NCBI RefSeq assembly: GCF_014779765.1
Contig: NZ_JACXZA010000006.1
Coordinates: forward strand, 434,001 to 498,000
Source of the DNA: Paenibacillus terricola
GTDB lineage: Bacteria > Bacillota > Bacilli > Paenibacillales > Paenibacillaceae
Direction of reading: 5' to 3'
DNA length: 64,000 bases
The position numbers were made by a program, and so were the translations under genes. Shown here piece by piece: positions 27,651 to 37,800 of the stretch. The notes beneath the pieces are model-generated. The model made no database searches. It saw only the letters and a program-made list of their open reading frames with translations, and was not told the DNA's origin. Numbering within the stretch: position 1 is the first letter of the stretch; each line of letters begins with the position of its first letter.

Positions 27651-27681
27651 GGTTCATTCTCCCTCCGTCGGGCACAAGATA

Positions 27682-27730
27682 AAGGAAAGGCCGGACTTAT
27701 GCGCGGAACAGCACGTTAAGCCGGCCTTTC
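27682..27730 (-). terminator. Partial terminator between lipoprotein and permease genes
   Basis: AAAGGCCGG(C)TT pairs with AAG(T)CCGGCCTTT on the minus strand around a 19-nt loop, followed by CCTTTATCTT. It sits inside the operon, so it is likely leaky. Confidence 0.6.
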
Positions 27731-27752
27731 GCCTCTTCCTAGTTATAGCCCA

Positions 27753-29474
27753 TTACTTTGCCTTAGCAATTGCTACGAGTTTCTGGAGCTGCTCCTTGTA
27801 CCACGACTCGTAGCCGGCAGTATCAAGCTTGTCGAACTCCTTCTTGTAAGTAGCCCAGATGCCTTCGAAGTCATCCGGCTTCGCAAGAACGAGCTTCGCG
27901 TAGTATTTCTTCGCAAGATCGTCTTTCTTCGTTTCCCACAGTTGTTGTGCCGAGCCTTGCTCCTTCGGAATACTCCAAGCTGGGAACCACGGACGATCTT
28001 CCGGCTTATCGAAGATGTCGGCATACGTCTTAATGCCGTATTTGCCAAGAATCGCTTTGTCGCCTTCCGTCAAGCTCATTTCGAACACTTCCGGCTGGAA
28101 GCCAACCGAACGCGCGTTGCCGTCAGCAAACGTGGACGTCGAATTGTATTGCGGGAAATCCCAGTCGTAAGTAGCGAAACCGTATTTCTCTTTGAATGCT
28201 TGGTCGATTTTGTCGATTTGTTCTTGCGTACGGTAGAAGCGGCCTTGATCATTGACTTCGTACGTTTCGCCTTTGATGCCCCAGCTGATCAGAACTTGGT
28301 TCTCTTCTTTCAGCATGTTATCCCAGTACTGAATGATGCGAGCCGGATCTTTCGCGCTCTTCGTGATGCCGATACCGCGGTTGCTCGTCCATCCTGCTGG
28401 ATCCAGGTATTGGTCTTTCGTTCCGTCCCACGTTACAGCGAGCGGGTAGTACACGTAATCGTCTTGCGTCGGATCTTTTCTTGCAGCGTCTTTAAGCGCA
28501 TTTGCCGCAGTGCCGACTTGCCAGCCGTAGTCGAAGAAGCCTACGACTTTCTTGGAAGACAGCTTTGCAATATATTGATCATAGTTGTCTACGAAGGACG
28601 ACTTGTCGAACAGTCCCTTACCATTGAGCGTATTCAAAGTTTGCAGCCAACGCTTCTCGGAGTCAGAACCAGCATAAGTTTTGGCATCCAGCGTATCCAG
28701 ATTAACTTCAACGTTGCCGTCATTCGGGAAGCCATCCAAGTGCATCGGCACGTTGGACGTTGCGAAGAATCTCCAGTCATTCGTCAGCGTAAGGGTACCC
28801 GTCAGACCTTCGTCCGGGTGCTTAGCAACGAAGTCTTCGATCAACTTCGTGTATTGGTCCATCGTTTTGATTACCGGATATCCTGCTTCTTTCAACACGC
28901 GGCGTTGTACCCAGAAAGCGCCTTGGTTGATGTTAGGATCCGGCGTAACTTCTCCGACTTGAGCGGAATATGGCAGGAAGTAAATATGACCGCCGTAATC
29001 GGCTTTCATACGCTCGAAATACGGTCCGTATACGCGTTTAATATTCGGGCCATATTGTTCGATCAAATCATCCAGCGGAATAAAAGCTTTCGCTTTCATT
29101 ACCTCTTCGATCGCAGCGTCCGGAACGATAACGTCAGGATATTTATCGCCTGCGATCATCGTACCGATCTTCGTGTTGAGGTCGCCGACCAAGTGTTCGA
29201 GCTTGAAGTTGACGCCGGTTTGATCCTCGAGCACTTTACCGATCGTCGTTTCATTGGTGTTAACGTCCTTCTCACCGGATACACCGAGGAACATCGAGAA
29301 CGTTACTTTGTCTTTCGGCGCATCTTTTGTCTCTGTAGTTGAAGCGCTTCCGGTAGTAGGAGTGGTAGACGAATCTTTAGGCGCATTGTTTTCGTCGTTT
29401 TTGTCACTTCCGCATGCAGCTACGGACATTGCCATAACAGCAGCCATCCCAGCGACCAGCAATTTCTTTGCCAT
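27753..29474 (-). CDS. Extracellular solute-binding lipoprotein (family 1, LplA-like)
   Basis: A 573-residue binding lipoprotein. The signal peptide ends in SVAAC (Cys21), followed by a Thr/Ser-rich linker. Conserved features include GDKYPDVIVPD, LTNDWRFFATSNVP and ISWGIKGETYEV. It is the first gene of the transporter set and follows the kinase gene by about 115 nt. A cre-like box lies 33 bp upstream of the start (29507-29520), so it probably has its own catabolite-controlled promoter, activated by the YesN-like regulator encoded just upstream. Confidence 0.93.
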   Translation of the reverse strand: MAKKLLVAGMAAVMAMSVAACGSDKNDENNAPKDSSTTPTTGSASTTETKDAPKDKVTFSMFLGVSGEKDVNTNETTIGKVLEDQTGVNFKLEHLVGDLNTKIGTMIAGDKYPDVIVPDAAIEEVMKAKAFIPLDDLIEQYGPNIKRVYGPYFERMKADYGGHIYFLPYSAQVGEVTPDPNINQGAFWVQRRVLKEAGYPVIKTMDQYTKLIEDFVAKHPDEGLTGTLTLTNDWRFFATSNVPMHLDGFPNDGNVEVNLDTLDAKTYAGSDSEKRWLQTLNTLNGKGLFDKSSFVDNYDQYIAKLSSKKVVGFFDYGWQVGTAANALKDAARKDPTQDDYVYYPLAVTWDGTKDQYLDPAGWTSNRGIGITKSAKDPARIIQYWDNMLKEENQVLISWGIKGETYEVNDQGRFYRTQEQIDKIDQAFKEKYGFATYDWDFPQYNSTSTFADGNARSVGFQPEVFEMSLTEGDKAILGKYGIKTYADIFDKPEDRPWFPAWSIPKEQGSAQQLWETKKDDLAKKYYAKLVLAKPDDFEGIWATYKKEFDKLDTAGYESWYKEQLQKLVAIAKAK

Positions 29475-29506
29475 ACCTTCGAACCCCTCTCAATGCGATA
29501 TGTTTT

Positions 29507-29520
29507 TGTAAGCACTTTCA
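29507..29520. promoter_or_regulatory. cre-like box (CcpA)
   Basis: TGTAAGCACTTTCA matches the cre consensus except for one core base (CA for CG). It lies 33 bp upstream of the lipoprotein start. Confidence 0.55.
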
Positions 29521-29590
29521 GTATAAAAGCATTTCAAGGGCTTGTTTACCGAATAAACTAAACATAAAGCTTTGAAAATTATATAGGTTG

Positions 29591-31363
29591 CTATGCAATC
29601 AACCCTTCCTTAACCACGATTCTGAACACGGTTCCCTCTCCCTCTTCGCTTGCCACTTCAAAATCGACCTTCTCTTTGTAATAAAGTTTTAATCGATAAT
29701 AGACATTCTTAATGCCAACGCTTTCCCCGATGTCCTCGTTATTCTCCAGATCGCTCACGATCATATCCAGCTTCTCGGCCGGAATCCCCGCTCCATTGTC
29801 TCGTACCGTGCAGACGAGTCCCTCTGCGGTCATCTCGACCACAACTCGGATCAAGCCTGCCTTCTTCGACTTCTCAATGCCGTGAATGCTGGCATTCTCG
29901 ACAAGCGGCTGAAGCGTCATCTTCGGAATCATTAAGCCCAACACCGACTCATCCGCTTCAATGCGGAAGTCCAGCTTGTCTCCGAACCGATATTTCTGTA
30001 TCTCAAGGAAGCATGCGACAAGGTCCAGTTCGTCCTTGATCGTCACCCAATCCTTGCCCCAAGTGAGCGATCTGCGGAAAATCTTAGCCATATTCTGAAT
30101 GATCTTAGCTGTTTCCTCTTCCTTCTTCATCAAGCTCCGCATTCGGATCGTTTCGAGCGAATTAAACAGGAAATGCGGATTAATCTGGCTCTGCAAGGCG
30201 TGAAGCTGCGATTGATTGCGCTCCAGCTGCAGCTCCTTCTTCTGAATATCAGCGATGTAAACATCATGAATGAGGCTCTTAATTTGCAGCGTCATCCGGT
30301 TGAATTCTGTGGTTAGCTGCCCGATTTCATCTTTGGTGTCCTGTCGTTCGATCGTTTCGAACGAATGATTCTTGACTCTCTTCATTTGCTTTAATATTCG
30401 AATCAGCCGCACGTTTAGTGACCGTGTAAACCAGATGATGACAAGCGTCGAGAGGAGAAGATTCGGAATAGCCAAATACAGAACGAAATTTCTAGATTTG
30501 TGAACCTCCTTCAGCACCGCAGACTCTTGGAATTCTCCGACTATTCGCCAGTCGCTCAGATAAGATACGTTCTCGAAATCTTCGTCTATCACAATCGTTC
30601 CTTTCGGAACAGGCGTTGAGGAGAAATCGGCCACTCTGGATGGGGTAATTGCAGCATTCGTCGAATATTGCACTTCATTTCCTTGAAGCAAATACAGATT
30701 GCCGCCTTCCAGTATTACGTTGCTGAAAATCTCTTTGATCGCTTCCGGGTGAAGGTCGATCTTCATCAGCTTCTCCCATTGTTCCGATCCTCTGGAATTG
30801 CTGATCTTGCTTATGACGCTCAGCACATCGCCGGAAGCGCCTAGATAATCGATTGTTGTCTTCGTCAAGAATGGCGTCGAAGGCTCTGAATCGCTGATCA
30901 GTTTGTACCAAGGCTGCTGTCTTGTCTGATTCGTTATCGGTTCAACTTGCCCGCCATAAATGATCGTGTTGTTGTTCGTATAAAGCGTAATTCGTTGAAT
31001 GGTTTCGTAGACAGGACTGTATTTGCTGAGCATACCAATAATATAGGACTGATAATTAAGCACGTATGCAGCTGGAATCTCGTAGTTCTCCTCCAAATAC
31101 TGGTTCAAGTACGGATCATTATAGATGACTGCAGAGATCCCGACAGCCGCGTCAACTTGCGCCATGAAATCGTTGCGAATCTCCTCGATGGCGAGCGAGA
31201 TGTCTTTCATCTTCTGACGCTTGACGTTAGTGGTCGTAATGTCGTAGAAAATAACATTGGTCAGAATGACCGGGATAAATACAGACAAAAAATAAACGAT
31301 AAGCATCTTATTTCGCAGTCTGACGTTGTTTAAGTTAAACGATTCTCGTAAGTTCACTCGCAT
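29591..31363 (-). CDS. Sensor histidine kinase, YesM-like
   Basis: A 590-residue kinase: helix at about 18-40, extracellular sensor of about 240 residues (QRITLYTNNNTIIYGG), second helix at about 293-312, HAMP (RILKQMKRV), phospho-acceptor QINPHFLFN (His about 397), and HATPase_c (LQPLVENASIHG, DNGAGI, SVGIKNVYYRL). The gene starts 15 nt after the response regulator stop. ATG 31363 has GGAG close upstream; GTG codons at 31372 and 31357 are alternatives. Here regulator precedes kinase, the reverse of the 12433-9232 pair. Confidence 0.92.
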   Translation of the reverse strand: MRVNLRESFNLNNVRLRNKMLIVYFLSVFIPVILTNVIFYDITTTNVKRQKMKDISLAIEEIRNDFMAQVDAAVGISAVIYNDPYLNQYLEENYEIPAAYVLNYQSYIIGMLSKYSPVYETIQRITLYTNNNTIIYGGQVEPITNQTRQQPWYKLISDSEPSTPFLTKTTIDYLGASGDVLSVISKISNSRGSEQWEKLMKIDLHPEAIKEIFSNVILEGGNLYLLQGNEVQYSTNAAITPSRVADFSSTPVPKGTIVIDEDFENVSYLSDWRIVGEFQESAVLKEVHKSRNFVLYLAIPNLLLSTLVIIWFTRSLNVRLIRILKQMKRVKNHSFETIERQDTKDEIGQLTTEFNRMTLQIKSLIHDVYIADIQKKELQLERNQSQLHALQSQINPHFLFNSLETIRMRSLMKKEEETAKIIQNMAKIFRRSLTWGKDWVTIKDELDLVACFLEIQKYRFGDKLDFRIEADESVLGLMIPKMTLQPLVENASIHGIEKSKKAGLIRVVVEMTAEGLVCTVRDNGAGIPAEKLDMIVSDLENNEDIGESVGIKNVYYRLKLYYKEKVDFEVASEEGEGTVFRIVVKEGLIA

Positions 31364-31378
31364 CGACTCCACCGCCGC

Positions 31379-32953
31379 TCAATTCTTCTGGAACAACGCA
31401 TTCTTGTATTCGGTCGGCGTTTTCCGTTCGACCTTCTCAAATTGGGTTACGAAGTAGTCGGCGTTGCTGAAGCCTACGCTCGAAGCAATCTCGTACACCT
31501 TCTTGTCGGTTTGCCGCAGCTGGCGCTTCGCTTCGTGAATTCGAAGCTGCAGCAGAAATTCATTGAAGTAGACGCCATAAGACTTCTTGAAGAGCTGGCC
31601 CAAGTATACCGAGTTCATGTAGAAGCGCTCGGCGATGCTCTTTAAGCTGATATTCTCGTTGTAATGATTCTCGATATATGCTTTGATCTTGCCGATGTCT
31701 CCCTTGCCTATCATGCCTCTAAGCTCTGAGATATACTTTGCGGATTCGGTCAGGAACCCTAGAAGCAGCTCACGAAGCCCCCGCAGCGTGCGGGGCTCGG
31801 TCGTCCACTCGAGCATTGGTTTAAGCGAGGCCAGCTTCTTCTCATCACCTTGCATCGTCTGTATGATCCGTGTCGCTCCGTGTACGCATCGGGACATTGC
31901 GGTCGATATCGATTCGAAGGCGAAGCTTTGCTCGCGGAAAGTCGCGAATATCGCCTCCGTCACCGCCTTCATCGCTTCTGCGTCATTCTCCTCCAATCGC
32001 TCCATAAGCTCGGTGAACAATCCGGAATCAACCTCTTTGTAATGCACAACGCTATCCTTGACATCGTCGTGAAGAATCACATTCTCATCGTCTTTGGCAT
32101 ATTTATGCTTCATTGCTTCCAATGCGGATAAGTACGACTGTCGAACCTGAGCAAGCTCCGGCACAGCTTCCCCAATGAAGATCTTCGGAACGGCATTCCC
32201 GATGCCGCCGCAAGCTCGGGCGAGCTCTTCGCCGATCCTCCTTGCTTCTTGAGCGTTGCCATTCGCTTGCACAAGCAGGCTCAACTCGAACTCGCCTCGA
32301 AGATGAATATAAGGCTCGTTGCGGGAAGCCGTTCGTGTCAGTACTCGGGATATCGCTCTCATCGCGCGCTCCGTCCGCTCGATTCGTTCAGCGTCGTTTG
32401 CTTCCCCCCGTACGTCATTCAGCTCTACGACGATATATCTGAGCGATAATCGCTCCGGCAATCCGAATGTATTCGCCGCTTCATGAATCGACGCCTCCTC
32501 CGCTCTGCCGGAGAGCAGCTTCTCGAACAGGGAAGCATGCAGCAGGGCATTGCCCGCATCCATTCGGGGCTGCTCCTTTCTCAGCAGTTCGCCGATTCGG
32601 ACGAGCGAATCGACTAGCTCATTCTCGTCAATCGGCTTCAGCAAGTAATCTTGAACGCCATACCTGACGGCTTGCTGCGCATATTTGAAATCGCCGTATC
32701 CGCTAATGATGATGAACCGAATCGCCTTGCCTTGGCGAGCCTGAACCGCTTGAATCAGTTCGAGTCCGTCCAGGACGGGCATACGGATATCCGTAATGAC
32801 GAGATCCGGCTCCGTTTGCTCGATCAGGGCAAGAGCTTCTTCTCCGTCTTCCGCTTCCCCTACGACCTCGAAGCCATAATTCTCCCAAGGAATTAAGCCC
32901 ACTAGCCCTTTGCGGGCAAACATCTCGTCGTCGACCAGAATGACTTTTCTCAT
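31379..32953 (-). CDS. AraC-type response regulator (YesN-like)
   Basis: A 524-residue response regulator with receiver domain (VDDE at 7-10, phospho-acceptor Asp55 in LVITDIRMPV, YLLKPID), a roughly 270-residue linker, and an AraC helix-turn-helix at about 420-520 (YLGQLFKKSYG, GFSNADYFVTQFEKVERKTP). GGAGGAGCTC precedes the ATG. It is first in an operon regulator-kinase-lipoprotein-permeases-esterase-isomerase. A perfect cre lies 47 bp upstream, so the whole sensing module should be under catabolite repression. Confidence 0.93.
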   Translation of the reverse strand: MRKVILVDDEMFARKGLVGLIPWENYGFEVVGEAEDGEEALALIEQTEPDLVITDIRMPVLDGLELIQAVQARQGKAIRFIIISGYGDFKYAQQAVRYGVQDYLLKPIDENELVDSLVRIGELLRKEQPRMDAGNALLHASLFEKLLSGRAEEASIHEAANTFGLPERLSLRYIVVELNDVRGEANDAERIERTERAMRAISRVLTRTASRNEPYIHLRGEFELSLLVQANGNAQEARRIGEELARACGGIGNAVPKIFIGEAVPELAQVRQSYLSALEAMKHKYAKDDENVILHDDVKDSVVHYKEVDSGLFTELMERLEENDAEAMKAVTEAIFATFREQSFAFESISTAMSRCVHGATRIIQTMQGDEKKLASLKPMLEWTTEPRTLRGLRELLLGFLTESAKYISELRGMIGKGDIGKIKAYIENHYNENISLKSIAERFYMNSVYLGQLFKKSYGVYFNEFLLQLRIHEAKRQLRQTDKKVYEIASSVGFSNADYFVTQFEKVERKTPTEYKNALFQKN

Positions 32954-32999
32954 GAGCTCCTCCTATGTCCTTGACGGCATATGACCGTCGGGTATTAAC

Positions 33000-33013
33000 T
33001 GAAATCGCTTACA
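33000..33013. promoter_or_regulatory. cre box (CcpA) upstream of response regulator
   Basis: TGAAATCGCTTACA matches the consensus TGWAANCGNTNWCA at every specified position. It lies 47 bp ahead of the start codon. Confidence 0.7.
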
Positions 33014-33113
33014 CCACTACTGTGAACCCTATATTAGCATAGGCTATGTCGAAAGGTAATGTATCTTATTGATCCAAACTAAAGTTTGTTTAACCAATTA
33101 TAGAAACGCAAAT

Positions 33114-33145
33114 GGGATGAAGCAGAGAGGCCTCTGCTTCATCCC
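33114..33145. terminator. Intrinsic terminator after GH10 xylanase gene
   Basis: GGGATGAAGCAGAG and its complement form a perfect 14-bp stem around a 4-nt centre. It lies 80 nt after the xylanase stop. The tail on the minus strand is ATTTGCGTTTC; on the plus strand a T-run (GTTATGCTTTTT) follows. Confidence 0.75.
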
Positions 33146-33225
33146 GTTATGCTTTTTGTCTTCTTTTTGGTGCTATTCCTTCATTGCGTGAAGCTGTTGG
33201 TCCAGCCTCATCGGCATCTTGACGT

Positions 33226-36200
33226 TTACTTGTTCCACAACCGGTACAGAATGACAGCCGCTTCTGCACGGGACAAGGAAGATTGCGGAGCAAGGTTACC
33301 GTTGCTGCCAATGACGATGCCTGCATCGACAAGTGCAATCACGCTGTCTTGCGCGTAGGCCGATACTTTGGAAGCATCGCCGAATGCGTCCAGTGAGCCG
33401 CTGCTTGACAAAGTTTTGCCTGCGGCAGCAGCAGCGCGAGCGGCGAGAACCATCATGTCTTGGCGGCTAATGCTGCTGTTCGGTTGGAACAGGTTATCGC
33501 CCGTTCCCTTCACGATACCGAGCTGACGCGCGATGTTCACGGCATCGTAGTAGTAATCCGACTCGTTCACATCGCCGAATGTCGTCGCTTGCTCATTCGT
33601 GCCCTTCAGTTCAAGCGCGCGAACGAGCATTACGAGGAAGTCGGCTCTCTTGATTTTAGCTTGCGGAGCAAATGTCGTATCCGAAGTGCCGGTGATGATG
33701 CCTCGTGCAGCCATCGCTTCGATCGCTGACTTCGCCCATTGTACGGATTGGATATCGCCGAATGTTTTGACAACGAATGCTACAGCGTAGTTGCTGAAGT
33801 GCGTTGTCGTGAATACTACCGATCCAATTGCCGCATCGTAATGACTGTTAGCTACAGGAATAGCTTGACCGCTGCCATCGATGTACCAGATGATAATCGA
33901 ATCCGGATTAGTCAGTTCCTCTGCAGTTGGCTTATACGGGATCGATACCTTGATCGGCGCGTTCGGATCGCTCCAAGAGATGACATTGCCGTCAACCAAT
34001 GCTTCAAGATTGATAACCGGTCTGTCGCCGATTTGTTGGCGAACGGCGTCGCTGAGCGCTGCCGTCGAAACATCGGATACACGGATCGTTACTTTATCCG
34101 CAGCAGCTGCGTCCGTGTTGGCGAGCATATTGCTTGGGATGTCGATCGCAGCTTTATCCGTCTTAATCGAGATGACGCTCGTACCCGAAGCTTTCAAGCT
34201 GGCTGCCGGCAACTGCACACCGTAAGACGTTGCGCCTGCTTGAGCAGGAATTTCTACAGAAACTTGCTTGTTGCCTTCAGCATTCGCAGCAGCTTGCTTC
34301 AACGCTTTCGTCAGATCATCGTTCGATACGACGGATGTCGCTGCGCCATCCTTCATTTCAACCTTAGGTTTAACGGTTACCTGGCCATCTTTCGAGTCGA
34401 TTGAAGTTTCCCCTGTCACTGGTGGAACATAGCCGCTTCCACTGCCATTGCCGCCACTGCTAGTGGTATCACCTAAACCGATAACCGTCCAGAATGCTGC
34501 CTTAGGTCTAAAGCTGTTGTCGAACAGCAAAGGCATACCGGAGCTGCGCCAGCTCTGTATATCGGCTTTGCCCCAGAAGGTAACACGGTCGATGCTCTCT
34601 GCATATTGTTTGTAGATCGTAAACAGCGTGCCGTATTGTTGTGCTTGTTCAGCCAACTTCGCTTCGTCAAGGTGATAGTTGTTGTTAGCCGAATAAGGAA
34701 TGTCGAGCTCGGAAACGCTGATTCTAGCACCAGTCTCGACGAATCGCTTGATAGCTCTTTCCACTTCTTGAACGTTTACGTCTGGCTTGCTATTAATCCA
34801 GAAGTGAGACTGCATGCCAATGCCTTCAACTAACTTACGACCATCATAACGAGAATCTTGTTCCCATTGCGCGTTAAGGTCTTCAACCATTTGCGCAATT
34901 TCCTCGTACTTATAAGTCTCGTTGTAGTCGTTGTAATACAACGTAGCCGTGCTGTCGATTTGAGTTTGCGCTAAGTGTGCAAATGCGAATGCATCATAGA
35001 TATAATCCGCACCGCTCTCGCCTTTACTCGCGTCCGCGCCATTGGCATAAGCTGTATACCAAGGTGAACCCGTACGTAAGCCTGTTCTCCAATCGCTGCC
35101 ATCGAATTTGGCTGTGTTGTCGTCGAATGCTTCGTTTACAACGTCCCAAGAAATAAGGTTAGGGCTGTCGAAATGCGCGATTACGTTGTTGATAAAAGTT
35201 TCCATGTTCGCCTTGGCGGCTGCACGGGTGCCAGAAGTTCCTGTATTAATGAAAGCTGGAGTCTGTGAATGCCACACAAGCGTATGCCCGTGAATGGACT
35301 GGTTATGATCCTCAGCCCACTGAACAATTTGGTCAGAACCAGCAAAGTTATACTTGCTTAGATCCGACAAATCGCTTGCCGACGAGATGTTCCTCAATAG
35401 ATTCTCAGGCTTCATCGAGTTCTCAGCGGTTACTACGTTATATTGCTTGTCGTACATCGTAGTCAGTGTTGCGTCAGTCGTTTGCGTAGGCTCCATGATG
35501 TTGCCGATTTTGAAGTATTTGCTGTATGCGTCTTTCAGCGATGGTAGAGTAAGATCCCACTGCGCCGTTGGCCACTCATAAGGGTCTGACACAAATGAAG
35601 AATTATCAGTAACCCAGTTTACCAGAACTTTACCGCTATCATCAGTGATCTTAATGCTGTTTAACAAAAAGTCACTACTGCCCGATGTTCCGCGAATAGC
35701 AATGTTACCAATTAGCCCTTGTGCAAGTTCGCTTCCGCTCATGGTGAAGTCGACATCATAGTCAATCGCTTGAGCTTTTACAACCCCTGCACCAGTGAAT
35801 GAAGCTGGAAGTCCGTTAGCCGTTATACCAACTTGATAGGTGCGGCTAGTATCCGCTGTGACAACTGCAACATCTCCTGCAGTATAACCGCCATTGTCAT
35901 TGCCAGTAATCCAACGCACACGATAACCGCTTGCGCCTGTGGATGTAGCGTTGAATGTAAGGTGATATTTCGCGTCTTTAACGGGTGTGAAAGCTGCTGC
36001 GTCGCCAGTAGAGAAAGGCCATACAGAACTATCAGTTCCCAAAATAATGTTAGCGCCCGACCAGCTGTCCTTGTTTGATGTTAATGAAACATGAACACCA
36101 GGAACATTTGACAACGATTTAGGAGGCATTGCTGTTCCGCCTGCAACGGTAACAGTAAGTGTATCGATTACAAATCGGGACAAACCAGGGTCGGCTTGTA

Positions 36201-37743
36201 TTCTAAGCCCAGATGTTTCGCCTGTGTCTGCAGCCGCTGTTCCGTTATAATTTAATGTGAATGTGCCAGCTGCATCAGCTTGCGCTAATGTAGCATAAGG
36301 ACTGCCAGATGTGCCGAGAACGATTTTTGCGCCGCCAGGAATAGTAACGCCATTAGGAATATGCCCTGTCATTGCAACAGTGTAAGCAACGTCCGCTTTC
36401 AAGCCAATTGCGGAAGCTTTAACATCAATGCCTTCATAGTTAAGCGTTCTATTGGAAAGGTCAAGTGACACCGTGCCATTCGTATTCGACACAGCGTTGA
36501 TCGTTAGGTTGCCTGCACGTTGCAAATAGGTACTTCCACCGCCAGAAACTAAATCAGCAAGCCCAGCATCCAATTGCAAGTCGTAGGCTACAACAGGCTT
36601 ATCCGAAGCCGGAGGTGGAGTTGTTGGTGTCACTGGAGTGCCAGTTGACTTGTTGATGACTGTAATGTTGTCCACATAGAAAGGAACGTTTTGGGCGTCT
36701 GCGTTTGTTTGAAGTCGGAAATAGGTATTATCCGCAATGGCTGCGATGTCGTCAGATGTAAAGGCAGCGGTATATTCGAGCGAAAAGCCGCCCGTAGTCA
36801 GGCCTTTATTAACGAGCCATTTGTAATTGTCCTTGTAGGTTGCCGTTCCCCATTTGTTAGGGCTGCTGAGCACGATTTGCGATGTGGCAGGTACCGTCGC
36901 ATTGCTGTCTACGTGTCCGTTTACTGTGAACGTATACTCAGCCCCAGCGGTCAAGCCGAGCGATTTCATTTTGATGTCTACGCCATTGTAATCGCCGGAT
37001 CTCGCGGACAAATAAATAGCTTTGCCGTTCTTATGGATGACAGGCCCGCCGCCGCTGCCTTGAAGAGTGCCTGTCCCATTGAAGGAGGAACCGTCCGCTG
37101 CTCCGCTGATCTGCGTATCCGTCTGCATATCATATACGACAGAAACACCAGCAGCGATTTTAATATTGTCTACGTACAAAGGAACGTTTTGGGCGTCTGC
37201 GTTTGTTTGAAGTCGGAAATAGGTATTGTCCGCAATGGCTGCGATGTCGTCAGCCGTAAAGGTAGCCGTGTATTCGAGCGTAAAGCCGCCCGCAGCCAGC
37301 GTCTTATTGACGAGCCATTTGTAATTGTCCTTGTAGGTTGCTGTTCCCCATTTATTAGGGCTGCTGAGCACGATTTGCGAAGTGGCAGGTATCGTCGCAC
37401 TGCTGTCTACGTGTCCGCTTACCGTGAACGTATACTCCGTTCCTGCTGTCAAGTTGAGCGATTTCAACTTGATGTCCGCACCGTTGTAATCGCCCGTTCT
37501 TTGACCTACATAAATCGAGTTGCCGTTATCATGAATTTGTGGAGAACCGCCGCTGTTTTGAATGTAGTTCGTATAGTTGAACTCAGAATCTGCCGCAGCT
37601 CCGCTGATGCCCGCATCCTGCTGCATGTCATAGACAACCGTACTTGCATCTGCCGCATTCGCCTTCTGCGCAATCCCGATCTGAGGCAACAACAATGCAG
37701 CCGCAAACACTAACATCAAAATCTTCTTTAATCGTTTGTCCAT
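33226..37743 (-). CDS. Surface-anchored GH10 endo-1,4-beta-xylanase with CBM22-like modules and three SLH domains
   Basis: This 1505-residue secreted xylanase has a signal peptide at about 1-31. Two nearly identical CBM22-like modules (32-200, 201-364), a third diverged copy (383-535) and a further CBM-like module (548-710) follow. The GH10 barrel (about 730-1092) has the acid/base Glu871 in WDVVNEAF and the nucleophile Glu1012 in SELDIPY; HGHTLVWHSQTP is also typical. A linker with Ig-like features follows, then three SLH domains (about 1325-1505) for binding pyruvylated wall polymer. The ATG at 37743 has GAGGGGAAG upstream; a 14-residue extension lacks signal-peptide logic. It is monocistronic with a cre box at 37801. 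It lacks cohesin and dockerin and is tethered directly. Confidence 0.93.
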   Translation of the reverse strand: MDKRLKKILMLVFAAALLLPQIGIAQKANAADASTVVYDMQQDAGISGAAADSEFNYTNYIQNSGGSPQIHDNGNSIYVGQRTGDYNGADIKLKSLNLTAGTEYTFTVSGHVDSSATIPATSQIVLSSPNKWGTATYKDNYKWLVNKTLAAGGFTLEYTATFTADDIAAIADNTYFRLQTNADAQNVPLYVDNIKIAAGVSVVYDMQTDTQISGAADGSSFNGTGTLQGSGGGPVIHKNGKAIYLSARSGDYNGVDIKMKSLGLTAGAEYTFTVNGHVDSNATVPATSQIVLSSPNKWGTATYKDNYKWLVNKGLTTGGFSLEYTAAFTSDDIAAIADNTYFRLQTNADAQNVPFYVDNITVINKSTGTPVTPTTPPPASDKPVVAYDLQLDAGLADLVSGGGSTYLQRAGNLTINAVSNTNGTVSLDLSNRTLNYEGIDVKASAIGLKADVAYTVAMTGHIPNGVTIPGGAKIVLGTSGSPYATLAQADAAGTFTLNYNGTAAADTGETSGLRIQADPGLSRFVIDTLTVTVAGGTAMPPKSLSNVPGVHVSLTSNKDSWSGANIILGTDSSVWPFSTGDAAAFTPVKDAKYHLTFNATSTGASGYRVRWITGNDNGGYTAGDVAVVTADTSRTYQVGITANGLPASFTGAGVVKAQAIDYDVDFTMSGSELAQGLIGNIAIRGTSGSSDFLLNSIKITDDSGKVLVNWVTDNSSFVSDPYEWPTAQWDLTLPSLKDAYSKYFKIGNIMEPTQTTDATLTTMYDKQYNVVTAENSMKPENLLRNISSASDLSDLSKYNFAGSDQIVQWAEDHNQSIHGHTLVWHSQTPAFINTGTSGTRAAAKANMETFINNVIAHFDSPNLISWDVVNEAFDDNTAKFDGSDWRTGLRTGSPWYTAYANGADASKGESGADYIYDAFAFAHLAQTQIDSTATLYYNDYNETYKYEEIAQMVEDLNAQWEQDSRYDGRKLVEGIGMQSHFWINSKPDVNVQEVERAIKRFVETGARISVSELDIPYSANNNYHLDEAKLAEQAQQYGTLFTIYKQYAESIDRVTFWGKADIQSWRSSGMPLLFDNSFRPKAAFWTVIGLGDTTSSGGNGSGSGYVPPVTGETSIDSKDGQVTVKPKVEMKDGAATSVVSNDDLTKALKQAAANAEGNKQVSVEIPAQAGATSYGVQLPAASLKASGTSVISIKTDKAAIDIPSNMLANTDAAAADKVTIRVSDVSTAALSDAVRQQIGDRPVINLEALVDGNVISWSDPNAPIKVSIPYKPTAEELTNPDSIIIWYIDGSGQAIPVANSHYDAAIGSVVFTTTHFSNYAVAFVVKTFGDIQSVQWAKSAIEAMAARGIITGTSDTTFAPQAKIKRADFLVMLVRALELKGTNEQATTFGDVNESDYYYDAVNIARQLGIVKGTGDNLFQPNSSISRQDMMVLAARAAAAAGKTLSSSGSLDAFGDASKVSAYAQDSVIALVDAGIVIGSNGNLAPQSSLSRAEAAVILYRLWNK
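36652..37653 (-). repeat. Tandem CBM22-like modules, nearly identical
   Basis: Two adjacent coding segments (about 37653-37146 and 37145-36652) encode modules that share long identical runs, for example DDIAAIADNTYFRLQTNADA in both. The DNA is also largely identical, so the duplication is recent. Confidence 0.85.
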
Positions 37744-37800
37744 CGTGTGACTTCCCCTCTTAAGTATTTGTTCTAACGCTCTCAATAAAGAGCCATCATA

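Noticed and set aside
27942-29342. Long plus-strand frame of 466 codons opposite the lipoprotein gene
   Set aside because: It lies wholly inside the minus-strand lipoprotein gene, is rich in Arg/Val/Phe as expected of an antisense frame, and has no domain or ribosome site.
33149-33358. Plus-strand frame over the xylanase 3' end
   Set aside because: It is antisense to the third SLH domain, with no independent evidence.
36691-37713. Plus-strand frame of 340 codons with an internal repeat
   Set aside because: It is the antisense of the duplicated CBM22-like modules; the repeat simply mirrors the coding duplication.
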